From the NCBI RefSeq assembly GCF_022458865.1, contig NZ_JAJNMU010000008.1, forward strand, positions 62,001 through 126,000: a DNA stretch of 64,000 bases, read 5' to 3'. The position numbers were made by a program, and so were the translations under genes. The notes under the pieces were generated by a model. That model had not been told where the DNA came from. It did no database searches and was given only the letters and a program-made list of their open reading frames with translations. The stretch comes from Paenibacillus periandrae. Lineage in GTDB: Bacteria; Bacillota; Bacilli; Paenibacillales; NBRC-103111. Of this stretch, positions 34,765-45,414 are shown in pieces (positions within the stretch are counted from its first letter, which is position 1; each line of letters starts with the position of its first letter).

Positions 34765-35142
34765 AAAAGTAAAAAAGATTTAATATATGGATTATAACAC
34801 AGGCGATTTGAATTGAAAAGAGGGCTACATCAGCCCCATCTCGATCTATCAAAAAGTGTTTCTGATATTGGCTCATTCAGTGAAGAGCATCTTTTGTTCG
34901 TCGCTTATATGATCATGCACCTTGCCTTGCTTGGGAGTATTCGTTCAATCATATGGAGATAGTCTTAAATTTGGATTGTAAAAATAAGATAAAAAACGCT
35001 GATGAAAGGGTCAACCCGTTGACGGTGTATACCGCTATTCGAGATTGATCACTTTCAATAAGCGCTTGTCCATTCTTTGTTTTCTCTACGTTTTGGGTGT
35101 ACTCTAAATTGGAGAGGAAGAGGCAGTCCTCTTCCAATCATG
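34765..35142. other. Gap without a supported gene
   Basis: A 62-codon minus-strand frame at 34949-35137 has no SD and a composition unlike its neighbours; I do not call it. Otherwise nothing is recognised. Confidence 0.4.
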
Positions 35143-35487
35143 CTACTTACTAATTTTAATCCAATTAAAGGGAACAATAGATTCCTTTAGCGCAGTTTCC
35201 ATACTCTTATGAACCCAATCCTCAGAACACTCACCTTCGAAGATCAGTTTAATGTCAAAGTCATATATGACTTCTTCACCATCTCGAACTATATTCATGA
35301 CTTCCATTTCTATTGTTATAATTCTTCGTCCGTTTTCTTTAATTGTTTGAAGCCGCTTCAAAAATTCATCTAACAATAGACTGTGATCCATTTTTTTATG
35401 TAGTGAGAAATGAAAATGCACATTGAATTCGATTTCTTCTTCGCCCATCATAGAAGACCATTGTATTTTACTATGCTTCCTTACCAC
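35143..35487 (-). CDS. Hypothetical protein
   Basis: This protein of about 114 residues is of unknown family, with alternating beta strands (EIEFNVHFHFSLH, IITIEMEVMNIV, VIYDFDIKLIFEG). GTG 35485-35487 with GGGGGG upstream is chosen; an ATG eight codons earlier lacks an SD. It stands alone. Confidence 0.55.
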   Translation of the reverse strand: MVRKHSKIQWSSMMGEEEIEFNVHFHFSLHKKMDHSLLLDEFLKRLQTIKENGRRIITIEMEVMNIVRDGEEVIYDFDIKLIFEGECSEDWVHKSMETALKESIVPFNWIKISK

Positions 35488-35511
35488 TCTATCTTCCCCC
35501 CTAGAATACAC

Positions 35512-36016
35512 TCCGCATGGGTATTATAACATAGACTTGAAAAGCGATGTATATGGATAAATATACCTCGTTTATTGCTATCTAATATTCCCCTTTCTCA
35601 TGCAAATAAACGGTTTGTATGTGAAAAAAGACATATCTATGTATGTATGTTTCATTCAAGAGATTTCCCCTCGGGAACAAACATACCAGTAGATGTGCCT
35701 ATGAATGATCCTCGACGTTTGAATTAACCAAGATTTTACCTTGTAAATAAGTCAATAGTACCATGTATAAAGAAAGATTGAAAGATTAATTTCACAAAAT
35801 GTTCATGATTCTCTCTTGCATGATTGAATAAAAAAAGAGTCGGTAATCCGACTCTTTTGAAAATCTTTGATCCCTATTCTAAAATTCGATTAAGATCTCG
35901 ATGACCCATTATATTTATAGGGTATTCGGATTTTCGTGTTGAAATAATTGGGTAATCGGATTTTATGGTGGAGACCGATGATTCAATTTCCAACCAATCT
36001 AACATAATATCTACTT
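35512..36016. other. Gap with a bidirectional terminator
   Basis: No gene is supported. AAAAAAAGAGTCGG and CCGACTCTTTT (35829-35858) form a hairpin with T-runs on both strands; on the minus strand it would end the 36562-36017 gene cluster. A short WVIGFYGG-coding scar lies near 35947 on the plus strand. Confidence 0.55.
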
Positions 36017-36190
36017 TCAGGACTCTTCCTCAATATCGAATGTGCCTAGTTCGATTTGTTCTATCACATCACTGAAAGCACTTGCTTGACCATGATACAT
36101 TGAGGAATTAAGCAGATTCTCGGCATTTGTCATGCTATCTTTTTCTTTGATGGACAACCACTCTAACAACTTTTCTTTATCTATCTGCAT
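36017..36190 (-). CDS. Small hypothetical protein
   Basis: The 57-residue frame (MQIDKEKLLEWLSIKEKDSM...) is acidic and helical. AAGGAG lies 11 nt from ATG 36188-36190. It follows the 36217 and 36350 genes in the same direction and ends in an acidic tail (DIEEES). Function unknown. Confidence 0.55.
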   Translation of the reverse strand: MQIDKEKLLEWLSIKEKDSMTNAENLLNSSMYHGQASAFSDVIEQIELGTFDIEEES

Positions 36191-36216
36191 AGTTGATATG
36201 TCTCCTTTTTATTTCC

Positions 36217-36339
36217 TTATTCTTGAAATAATGGTTTTCGGACTATTGCCATTCCACCATAAAATCCGAAGAGCCAAATAATTATAAAAATTAAACCTAA
36301 TTTTGCTTTATCTTCGAAGTGTTCAGCAAAATTTAACAT
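36217..36339 (-). CDS. 40-residue membrane peptide
   Basis: The peptide MLNFAEHFEDKAK... has a single membrane helix (GLIFIIIWLFGFYGGMAIV) and a short basic end (RKPLFQE). It starts 11 nt after the 36350 gene without a strong SD, so coupling is likely. Related fragments occur at 31434 and 30961 and near 35947, which supports it as a real, duplicated family. Confidence 0.5.
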   Translation of the reverse strand: MLNFAEHFEDKAKLGLIFIIIWLFGFYGGMAIVRKPLFQE

Positions 36340-36349
36340 TTCATAGGCT

Positions 36350-36562
36350 TTATAATTCAAGATACTTTTCTATTACTTCGTAACCTTGTAACTGAAATAT
36401 ATGTTTACTTCCTCTATTCCCTCTATATAGAGGAAATCCATTTTCTAAACCCGCAAAAACGAAAATATTTCCTTCGCAGTCGGCTATTTTATAAGCCATT
36501 CCACAACTATTAATTTCTTTATTTATCCTTGTTTCAATTTCCTTGTCATTGTTTTTATACAT
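36350..36562 (-). CDS. Small hypothetical protein
   Basis: This 70-residue protein (MAYKIADCEGNIFVFAG in the middle) is of unknown family. AAAGGAG precedes ATG 36560-36562. It is the first of three small genes ending at the 35829 terminator. Confidence 0.6.
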   Translation of the reverse strand: MYKNNDKEIETRINKEINSCGMAYKIADCEGNIFVFAGLENGFPLYRGNRGSKHIFQLQGYEVIEKYLEL

Positions 36563-36756
36563 GTTTATTCTCCTTTAAAATACAGTTTTTAATCTACTGC
36601 ACAATTTGGGTCTAATACTCAATGTTTCGGATACAGCGTTGTTCAGAAATTTCAACACACTAATCCGAATAGCCTATTTATATTGGCTTGAATTTTCACA
36701 AATATAAAATGAATTGATAAGTGCTTGCTCGTGACTTCCGCCAATGTTGAGGCATC

Positions 36757-37149
36757 TTAGCTCTCCTCCTCAACAGTCGAAGCAGCACCGACCATGCATA
36801 ATCGCATCATTCGATGCAACTCCCTGATGAGACTCACTCTATCGCCTAACAATGAAAAGGTTTCTAGCTGGGCTAGTTCCATTGCAGTAAATAGCAATTT
36901 GTTCAGAATCATCGATATCTTCTTCTCTTCTATCGTTATAGGAGAAAGTAGAACACCTACAGCACTCTGTCCAACTTTGACGATATCAGTTGAAACTACT
37001 CCTGTAAAAAAGTAAAAGTGGTTCATAAAATTAAATTCTACTTTATCCTCCGGTGCATATTGCAACTTTTCAATGTTCACCAACCGTTCTTTTGCCTTTT
37101 GAAGTAGCTCCAATTTTTTTGACATTGCTTCTTGTCTTGTAAATGACAT
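36757..37149 (-). CDS. Hypothetical protein
   Basis: This 130-residue helical protein is of unknown family (basic N-terminus KKLELLQKAKERL, C-terminal RELHRMMRLCMVG). The SD at TGAGGAGTGAAGG precedes ATG 37147-37149. It is the only gene of the unit behind class I leader 9. Confidence 0.6.
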   Translation of the reverse strand: MSFTRQEAMSKKLELLQKAKERLVNIEKLQYAPEDKVEFNFMNHFYFFTGVVSTDIVKVGQSAVGVLLSPITIEEKKISMILNKLLFTAMELAQLETFSLLGDRVSLIRELHRMMRLCMVGAASTVEEES

Positions 37150-37211
37150 TTTCCTTCACTCCTCAATTTGGGATAATAAAAAATAATACTTTCCCTCTCT
37201 GACATCGGAAT

Positions 37212-37320
37212 GCAAAAAAACGCAAATCGTTGGGATACCATTTCATCAATATAGCATGATGAATTGTTCACTAACGAAGTGCGTTTTATACCGACTATCC
37301 TTACGCCGCTTGGCCAGGAT
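37212..37320 (-). promoter_or_regulatory. Class I leader 9
   Basis: Minus strand 37320-37297 folds as ATCCT-G-GCC-AAGC-GGC-GUA-AGGAT. The terminator AACGCA.TTCGTT / AACGATTTGCGTT with inner TTCATCA/TGATGAA is followed by seven T and GCA. Confidence 0.85.
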
Positions 37321-37486
37321 CAGAGAGTGAAGTATTTGATAATATCATACTATCATTTTCAATACGAGTTTACAATGTTACCCTATTTAAACAAAATCCC
37401 GCATACGTAAAAAGAATTAGGATCCTTTTAAGATCATTGTAATCTCCTTCATGACACCTTTCTCAAATGAGAACGAGTTTCCAAGT

Positions 37487-38131
<645 letters not shown>

Positions 38132-38212
38132 TTACAATTACAAACACACTTTTCCGCTGATACTCAGAGTCTCCTCCTACAGTTGATTTTCGATTGCAGG
38201 ACGCAAAAAAAA

Positions 38213-38296
38213 TGCACGCCCTTTCGAAGTACCAATACCCAAATGAATGGGAAGTAACTGCATAGTGGCAGAATTGGTCACTCGAAAGAGAGTGCA
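38213..38296 (-). promoter_or_regulatory. Degenerate class I leader 10 (ligA pseudogene)
   Basis: The terminator arms TGCACTCTCTTTCGA and TTCGAAAG..GUGCA enclose the conserved element (ACU-ATGC-AGU at 38266-38257), followed by eight T and GCG. The outer stem of the class I hairpin no longer pairs. Decay of the hairpin fits loss of the gene it served. Confidence 0.55.
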
Positions 38297-38392
38297 TTGC
38301 TTAACATTTGAATGGACTCATGAAGCGCGAGCTAGAGTCGATGGAAAAAATCATAAGGTATAGACTCACTTTAACATTATTGTGAAATAATG

Positions 38393-38421
38393 AAAAGGGA
38401 TCTAACTAATTGGTAGATCCC
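38393..38421 (-). terminator. Terminator after ligA
   Basis: GGGATCTA / TAGATCCC pairs on the minus strand and is followed by TTTTCATT, 15 nt past the stop. Confidence 0.65.
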
Positions 38422-38435
38422 CAGCTTGATTTATC

Positions 38436-40463
<2,028 letters not shown>

Positions 40464-40524
40464 TCAATTTTTGTTTGTTTCAATGATTCATACCAAATAA
40501 CATGCTTTTCCTCTCTGTATGAAC

Positions 40525-40629
40525 ACAAAAAAAACACACGTATAAAGGGCTCATAACCGAATAACGGTATTTGCACTCCGGAAACGTGTGTTTTTATCGT
40601 AATTCCCTTTTCAGGCGCCTGCCAAAGGG
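40525..40629 (-). promoter_or_regulatory. Class I leader 11 (ligA)
   Basis: Minus strand 40629-40605 folds as CCCTTT-GGC-AGGC-GCC-UGA-AAAGGG. The terminator ACACACGT / ACGTGTGT, with an inner ACCGttatTCGGT stem, is followed by a run of T. The start is about 80 nt beyond. Confidence 0.85.
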
Positions 40630-40675
40630 TGAATGTTCATACTAATAGATTTATTTTACCATGCTCCTTTAAAAA

Positions 40676-40703
40676 AGAGAAGAAGCCCAAATCGGGCTTC
40701 AAG
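40676..40703 (-). terminator. Terminator after the exonuclease gene
   Basis: GAAGCCC-GATTT-GGGCTTC is followed by TTCTCTTTTTT on the minus strand, overlapping the stop codon region. Confidence 0.8.
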
Positions 40704-42114
40704 TTGCAAAACCTTTTTGCTTAATTTCTAACTCTTCCATTTTGGCCAAGTATCCGTTTCTGTTGATTTTAATGAGAATATCCTCCCATAATATTTCATT
40801 CATCTCCGGAATATCCACTTCAATTCGAGCTAAATCTCTGCTCAGTAACCCTAACTCTTTACCCTCTTTTAATTTGTTCTCAAAACGCTGGTTTTTTTGA
40901 TCAAGGGATCTATTCTCAGCAGCTGCAATGGCTGCTTCCATGCTGCCAAATGAATGTAAAAGACTCATGGCGAATGTGTGTCCAATACCGGCAATACCAG
41001 GTATATCATCACTCGGATCTCCGCAAAAACCTTTGTAATCAATATACTGTTGAGGTGTAATTCCCTCATATTTCTGAGTAAACATTTCTAAATCGAATGG
41101 TTCATCATCTATTAACTGAACAACATTGTGATCTAAAAGTTGGAAATAGTCTTTGTCATTGCTCCATAGATAACATAAATCATTGATTTCTAAGGACCAA
41201 CGTTTGGATATACTTCCAGCAAGGTCATCCGCTTCATAGGAATCCACATGGATTTGTTTAATATTCATCGCTTCAAACAATGATTTTGCAGTTTCAATTT
41301 GTTCTTTTAGGGATTCAGGTGTTTTCTTACTATCGCGAGAATGTTTGTAAAAATCTGCAAGTTGGCGTCTTCTTAGTGTACTACGTCCTCCTGGTGGATC
41401 CCAAAGCACCAAAATGTTAGTCGGAGCAAATTTCCTGATGACTTTAAGTAATTTTTCAGTAAGTGGTTTGATCGCATTTGTAAAAACGCCTTGTGTAGAG
41501 CGCATGAGCTCGTGTTCTTCCTTTCCTCTAGAGGACCCATAATAGCACCTCGAAAGAATATTCATTCCATCAATTAATAGAAGCGATGGTGAAGCGGGGA
41601 GTTTTATTACCTCTTCCTTTGATCTATTCGGTTCTTCAGCTTCTGTCTTCTTAATGTCCTGTGAAGAGTTTGCCAAAGACTGTATTTCTATTGATACAGA
41701 CCGAAGGTGCTCTGATGATTGGCTTGGTTGCCATTCTGATTTAATCATTTTAAAGCAAATTCCATCTCCTTTATACAAGACGACCTCGCCCATTAACCTG
41801 TACAGAGACTCGAACTCCATTATCTTCTTGTAGATTAAACGGAATGTTTCTCTCACTTGATCAACATCACAACCCACGATCGAAAGTGTGAATATCCCTT
41901 CTCTTTCCTGAATTCTCGGAGTCTCGACTTCGCGATAACCGGCCTCACCTGGATGAAGCTCTAATCCAATCATTATCTCCAGCCAACCCGTTTCAGTAAT
42001 TCGGCCTTTTCTTACGACACCATGAAGATCTTTCCATTGTCGGAGAATGCTTTCAAAGCATGTTCTCAAGCTAGGTCCCGTGGCTTTAATGGGTAATTGC
42101 ACTTTCAGATTCAT
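40699..42114 (-). CDS. 5'-3' exonuclease (Pol I N-terminal type) with extra N-terminal domain
   Basis: This is a 471-residue protein. Residues from about 180 match the flap/5'-3' exonuclease family: LLIDGMNILSRCYYG, the VDSYEADDLAGSI and WSNDKDYFQLLD acidic motifs, and the GFCGDPSDDIPGIAGIG helix-hairpin-helix. It would remove primers or flaps during replication. The first 170 residues are not part of that family and I do not recognise them. ATG 42112-42114 has GGAGGG upstream. Its neighbour is ligA, which acts in the next step of Okazaki-fragment maturation. Confidence 0.9.
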   Translation of the reverse strand: MNLKVQLPIKATGPSLRTCFESILRQWKDLHGVVRKGRITETGWLEIMIGLELHPGEAGYREVETPRIQEREGIFTLSIVGCDVDQVRETFRLIYKKIMEFESLYRLMGEVVLYKGDGICFKMIKSEWQPSQSSEHLRSVSIEIQSLANSSQDIKKTEAEEPNRSKEEVIKLPASPSLLLIDGMNILSRCYYGSSRGKEEHELMRSTQGVFTNAIKPLTEKLLKVIRKFAPTNILVLWDPPGGRSTLRRRQLADFYKHSRDSKKTPESLKEQIETAKSLFEAMNIKQIHVDSYEADDLAGSISKRWSLEINDLCYLWSNDKDYFQLLDHNVVQLIDDEPFDLEMFTQKYEGITPQQYIDYKGFCGDPSDDIPGIAGIGHTFAMSLLHSFGSMEAAIAAAENRSLDQKNQRFENKLKEGKELGLLSRDLARIEVDIPEMNEILWEDILIKINRNGYLAKMEELEIKQKGFAT

Positions 42115-42154
42115 AATAACCCTCCTATGGTTAATTTGGACGGCGACCGAAAAT

Positions 42155-42259
42155 ACAAAAAGAACCACGAAAAATGGACAAAGAAATGACATTGTCATTT
42201 ACAAAGACACATTTAACGTGGTTCTTAAATAGAAGCTCGGTTTGTCGCCTGACGCCGAG
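42155..42259 (-). promoter_or_regulatory. Class I leader 12 (exonuclease)
   Basis: Minus strand 42259-42236 folds as CTCGG-C-GUC-AGGC-GAC-AAA-CCGAG. The terminator AAGAACCACG / CGTGGTTCTT with inner AAATGAC/GTCATTT is followed by TTTTTG. The start is about 43 nt beyond. Confidence 0.85.
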
Positions 42260-42377
42260 GAACATAAATAGATTATATTTTGAATGTACCATATTTATTG
42301 TGATCTTGCTACTTTTATCAATTTAAAATTGTATAGACCTTCCAGTTTGAATTATAATTATTGCGAGGTGAAACCAC

Positions 42378-43427
42378 ATGAATATAAAAAAAATCAGCGT
42401 CTCATTCATGATATTCAGTACCATATGTCTTGGCATTATAGCATATCCTACAACCTATGCTATTCAAAAGGCGATTCCCTCCATACAACCCTTTTCGGGT
42501 TATATGAAGATGCTTGAATACCTTGCGGATCATAAAACTCTGTGTTTCGTGATTTTACTTACAGTACTATTCACCGGTTCAAAACAGTTATATGCTATAA
42601 CGGCAAAAGAAATCAAACTTCGACACCTAGACTTGGAAGTGCAAAGGTGGAATTTTACACCTTACATTGCACCTCTTCATCTTTACTATATGTTTTTTCC
42701 ACAACAGTCATATATCAAATCGAATCGAGCTATTGCTTCTGATTTCACTTATCGTACTACAGTAGATCATTTCCGAAATCGCATTTACTATAATGCCAAT
42801 TATAATACGTTTGAACCTAATAAACGGCCATCGTTGTTCCTTTTAATAGGTCCGAAGATAATAGCAGAAATTATTGGATACTTTGTCGCTTTTATGTTCT
42901 CCCTTGTCACATTATTAAATGACAAGCCAATCTCTGAATGGGATTCCGATTGGCACGTCTTTGCTATTCCCGTATTAATCTTCCTTATACGAAGAGTGTA
43001 CTATCTGATTAAATCAGTAATGGATTCCGGTGTACGATATAATCACGTGGAAAAATTCTTTAATGATAATTATGGTGAAAAAGAGCCGCGAATAAAGTGG
43101 CATGAATTGTACCCAAATCAACAAATTGGTGCCACCATTCTAGATGTCTGGAAAAAGGAATGTGAAATACGCCAACGTCTGTACGATCAATCATATAATC
43201 GAGGTGAAAATAAAGTTCTTATTTTCGACTGTCCTTCACTCCCTGAGCGTCCTTTTACCGAGGAAGATATACCAGAATGGGCAGAAGGTTCTGAAGAGCA
43301 TTATGAGATAATGAAGGAAGAATGGGAAGTCAGAAAAAGGATGAATACTACGGATCAGCTTCCACCAAAACTTGCAGCAAATCCTAAAGTCATTTTCATA
43401 ACTGAACACAAAAAAAGAAAATGTTAA
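42378..43427 (+). CDS. Hypothetical membrane protein
   Basis: This 349-residue protein has about five membrane segments (near residues 8-28, 53-71, 150-178, 193-212) and a hydrophilic C-terminal third with a charged, acidic segment (FTEEDIPEWAEGSEEHYE). GCGAGGTG precedes ATG 42378. It is divergent from the exonuclease gene and opens a plus-strand cluster of small genes. No family is recognised. Confidence 0.65.
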   Translation: MNIKKISVSFMIFSTICLGIIAYPTTYAIQKAIPSIQPFSGYMKMLEYLADHKTLCFVILLTVLFTGSKQLYAITAKEIKLRHLDLEVQRWNFTPYIAPLHLYYMFFPQQSYIKSNRAIASDFTYRTTVDHFRNRIYYNANYNTFEPNKRPSLFLLIGPKIIAEIIGYFVAFMFSLVTLLNDKPISEWDSDWHVFAIPVLIFLIRRVYYLIKSVMDSGVRYNHVEKFFNDNYGEKEPRIKWHELYPNQQIGATILDVWKKECEIRQRLYDQSYNRGENKVLIFDCPSLPERPFTEEDIPEWAEGSEEHYEIMKEEWEVRKRMNTTDQLPPKLAANPKVIFITEHKKRKC

Positions 43428-43502
43428 TTCTAAAGACTCTTATGATTATATGTTAGGTACATCACATATGGAAACTTGAATTTTTAAGAAAAGGTGATGC
43501 AA

Positions 43503-43763
43503 TTGGGGACTCATTCCAGAAATGAATTAATGGACATTGCGGCTAACAATTATGCAGGAGCATATAGCAGGTCAGTTGTATTCCTTAAAGAAAACTCGTC
43601 TGAGTTATACTTTGCAAAGGGATATTTGACAGGTATTTGCACAGCTTTCAAAGTTAATTTTGTAGAAATAATATCACCTTCAACGAGGGAAATTACAAAT
43701 ATTCACTCCCACTATCAGGAAGATAATAGGAAGTTTTTGGAGGTACGATTCAATATTGATTGA
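43503..43763 (+). CDS. Small hypothetical protein, related to 31543-31866
   Basis: This 86-residue protein is of unknown family. GYLTGICTAFKVNFVEI aligns with GVLDGICIVTGINYTVEK of the 31543 gene. The start is ambiguous: GTG 43494 and ATG 43497 lie inside the SD (AAAAGGTG), so TTG 43503 is preferred. Confidence 0.5.
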   Translation: MGTHSRNELMDIAANNYAGAYSRSVVFLKENSSELYFAKGYLTGICTAFKVNFVEIISPSTREITNIHSHYQEDNRKFLEVRFNID

Positions 43764-43813
43764 CTGGAAAGCACGATACACGAAACGAACTTTACGGGCT
43801 CTCGTTGACTGAA

Positions 43814-44210
43814 AATAAAGTCGTTTAAAAATGGCTTGAAAAATACTAGTTTTGAATGACCTGATTCAAGCACTCCAAAAATAAAAGTTGTTTAAAATGG
43901 AACCATGCGAGGTGGTTGAATGAAATATCAAGTACCTGTGTGCGTATGTGGCAATGCGTTGAGATACGAGAAAGAAATGACGATTGAACGTATACATCGA
44001 ATCACAAAACACGGGAAAATTTCAAAGAGATATTCCAGTAAAGACAATCCATTGCATCCCTTGGAGTACCTTTTATGTGATTCATGTAGTAAACGATTTG
44101 AAGTAGATTACGACGAGCGAGATCGGATCGTTTGTGGTGAATTACGTTTTTAAACAACTTTATTATGATATTTAAACGACTTTGTTCTAAGATTAAACAA
44201 CTTTATTACT
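43814..44210. repeat. Five copies of a 15-bp AAAGTYGTTTAAA repeat around a zinc-ribbon gene
   Basis: The motif AATAAAGTYGTTTAAA occurs at 43814-43834 and 43880-43900 in one orientation, and at 44147-44167, 44170-44189 and 44191-44210 in the opposite one. They bracket the 43920-44153 gene, and the third copy overlaps its stop codon. This could be an iteron set, operators for the zinc-ribbon protein, or ends of a small mobile unit. Confidence 0.65.
43920..44153 (+). CDS. Small zinc-ribbon protein
   Basis: The 77-residue protein has two Cys pairs, CVCGN near the start and CDSCSK near residue 53, typical of a zinc ribbon, with a basic stretch between them. GAGGTGG precedes ATG 43920. It is surrounded by the AAAGTYGTTTAAA repeats, which makes it a candidate DNA-binding protein for them. 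Function is inferred. Confidence 0.6.
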   Translation: MKYQVPVCVCGNALRYEKEMTIERIHRITKHGKISKRYSSKDNPLHPLEYLLCDSCSKRFEVDYDERDRIVCGELRF

Positions 44211-44336
44211 AAGCGACACTCTCCTTCCAAGAAGGCTGCGAATAGAAACCGTTAGAAGAAACTCCTCAGTCACAAAACTTACAAAGATTAAGAGTTCAGA
44301 GAAAATAAAATTGAATAATGGCACTCCTTTTCTTTA

Positions 44337-44547
44337 ACTTGGTTCTTATCTATTAAATTCAGGAGACTGTGCTAATCCCAATAAAGGTGAGCATCGAGAA
44401 TCCCTTGCGAAAGCGGCTTTGATCGAATCACTGCGTTTAATTATAAGAGGTCCATAGCTGGAATCGGAAACTTCAGCACTCATTGATATTAAACTGCTGC
44501 CCTTTGCTATGACTGTATTTCCGAATCAAATAAAGCAGCTGCTTTGA
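44337..44547 (+). pseudogene. Interrupted open frame
   Basis: A protein-like frame (GDCANPNKGEHRESLAKAAL) is stopped by TAG at 44455-44457 and continues in the same frame (LESETSALIDIKLLPFAM) to TGA at 44545-44547. No SD or start is seen. It may be a decayed gene. Confidence 0.35.
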
Positions 44548-44575
44548 ATAATTAAGTTTTAGACTGGAGGCTGGT

Positions 44576-44953
44576 ATGAAAACTTCGATATACATTAAAA
44601 ACGTAGAAGGCAAATTGTTTGAATTAAGTAATACCACCAAAGAGAAACTTAGTTTGGCTGAAAATTATAATCATACACTAATGAGCTGTGGCAGGTATGA
44701 CATAATCATTTACAAATTCCGAACGGATCACCCCTTGCTCCCTCCTTGGGAAATAGTTCATAAAAATGATAGTAAAGAGCAAGGACAGGCTATTATCAAG
44801 GCAATTAACGACATACTTAAAACTAAGTCCGATCTACTGCATCAGAGACAAGTAATAAAGAAAATGGATCATTCTCAACATTTGATTGCAGAAATAAGTC
44901 AAAAATTAAGATCACAATATTTTGAATTAAGCATTGCAGAGTACCTCGTCTAA
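44576..44953 (+). CDS. Hypothetical protein
   Basis: This 125-residue protein is of unknown family, helical and charged in its second half (KSDLLHQRQVIKKMDHSQH). GGAGG lies 6 nt from ATG 44576. A hairpin (GATAACC/GGTTATC, 45071-45093) follows it. It converges with the 45207 gene. Confidence 0.6.
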   Translation: MKTSIYIKNVEGKLFELSNTTKEKLSLAENYNHTLMSCGRYDIIIYKFRTDHPLLPPWEIVHKNDSKEQGQAIIKAINDILKTKSDLLHQRQVIKKMDHSQHLIAEISQKLRSQYFELSIAEYLV

Positions 44954-45111
44954 TACTTTATTATTCGCAAACAGCAGCAAAGACCAAACCGTTGGGAAAT
45001 CCTACAATTACTTGATTTAATTTCGTTTATAAAATTGACGTTTTCTACGAAATGATATAATCTAATAACAAGATAACCTTGCATCGGTTATCTTAAACTC
45101 TCTTGTGAGCA

Positions 45112-45140
45112 ATGGGTTGTGAGCAAAGAGCGCAAAAAGC
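45112..45140 (-). repeat. Orphan leader scar (CACAACCCA block without a gene)
   Basis: Minus strand shows GTGCTTTTTGCG, then CTCACAACCCA, the same post-terminator sequence as in leaders 4, 5 and 8, but no minus-strand gene follows. It is probably left from a deleted unit. Confidence 0.5.
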
Positions 45141-45155
45141 ACAAATCGGAAACAC

Positions 45156-45188
45156 AAAAACTCCTCCATAAAATTGGAGGAGCTTTTT
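45156..45188. terminator. Bidirectional terminator
   Basis: CTCCTCC / GGAGGAG pairs, with T5 tracts on both strands. It ends the minus-strand unit of the DpdA-like gene and the plus-strand cluster. Confidence 0.8.
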
Positions 45189-45206
45189 GTCTTTATTCGT
45201 TACATA

Positions 45207-45395
45207 TTACTTAACAAAATCCATCAATCCTAGCACATGGACGAGTTTAAGGATAGTAAGTATCGTAAAAGCCAATCCTGATATCTTTCTTATCAATTTC
45301 TTCGTCTTTTTAACTAATATGATGATTAAAACCAATCCAATGGCTATCAAGATATAAGATGGCGTGTTTAGAAAGAAATTAGTAATCTGTTCCAT
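45207..45395 (-). CDS. Small membrane protein
   Basis: This 62-residue protein has two hydrophobic segments (residues 11-28 and 41-58) separated by a basic turn (KKTKKLIRKI). AAGGGAG precedes ATG 45393-45395. It is 19 nt downstream of the DpdA-like gene, so they are probably co-transcribed. Function unknown. Confidence 0.6.
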   Translation of the reverse strand: MEQITNFFLNTPSYILIAIGLVLIIILVKKTKKLIRKISGLAFTILTILKLVHVLGLMDFVK

Positions 45396-45414
45396 GTTTT
45401 TATCGCTCCCTTAT

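Noticed and set aside
34949..35137. 62-codon minus-strand ORF
   Set aside because: No SD, no leader and unlikely composition; not called.
33571..36339. WGFYG at the end of the 33571 protein as a relative of the WLFGFYGG peptides
   Set aside because: The first is part of a soluble protein and the second follows a membrane helix; the remaining sequence does not align.
42236..42259. Pairing of the class I loop (GGCGAC) with GTCGCC after the terminator in leader 12
   Set aside because: A match exists in leader 12, but not in the other leaders checked, so it is probably chance.
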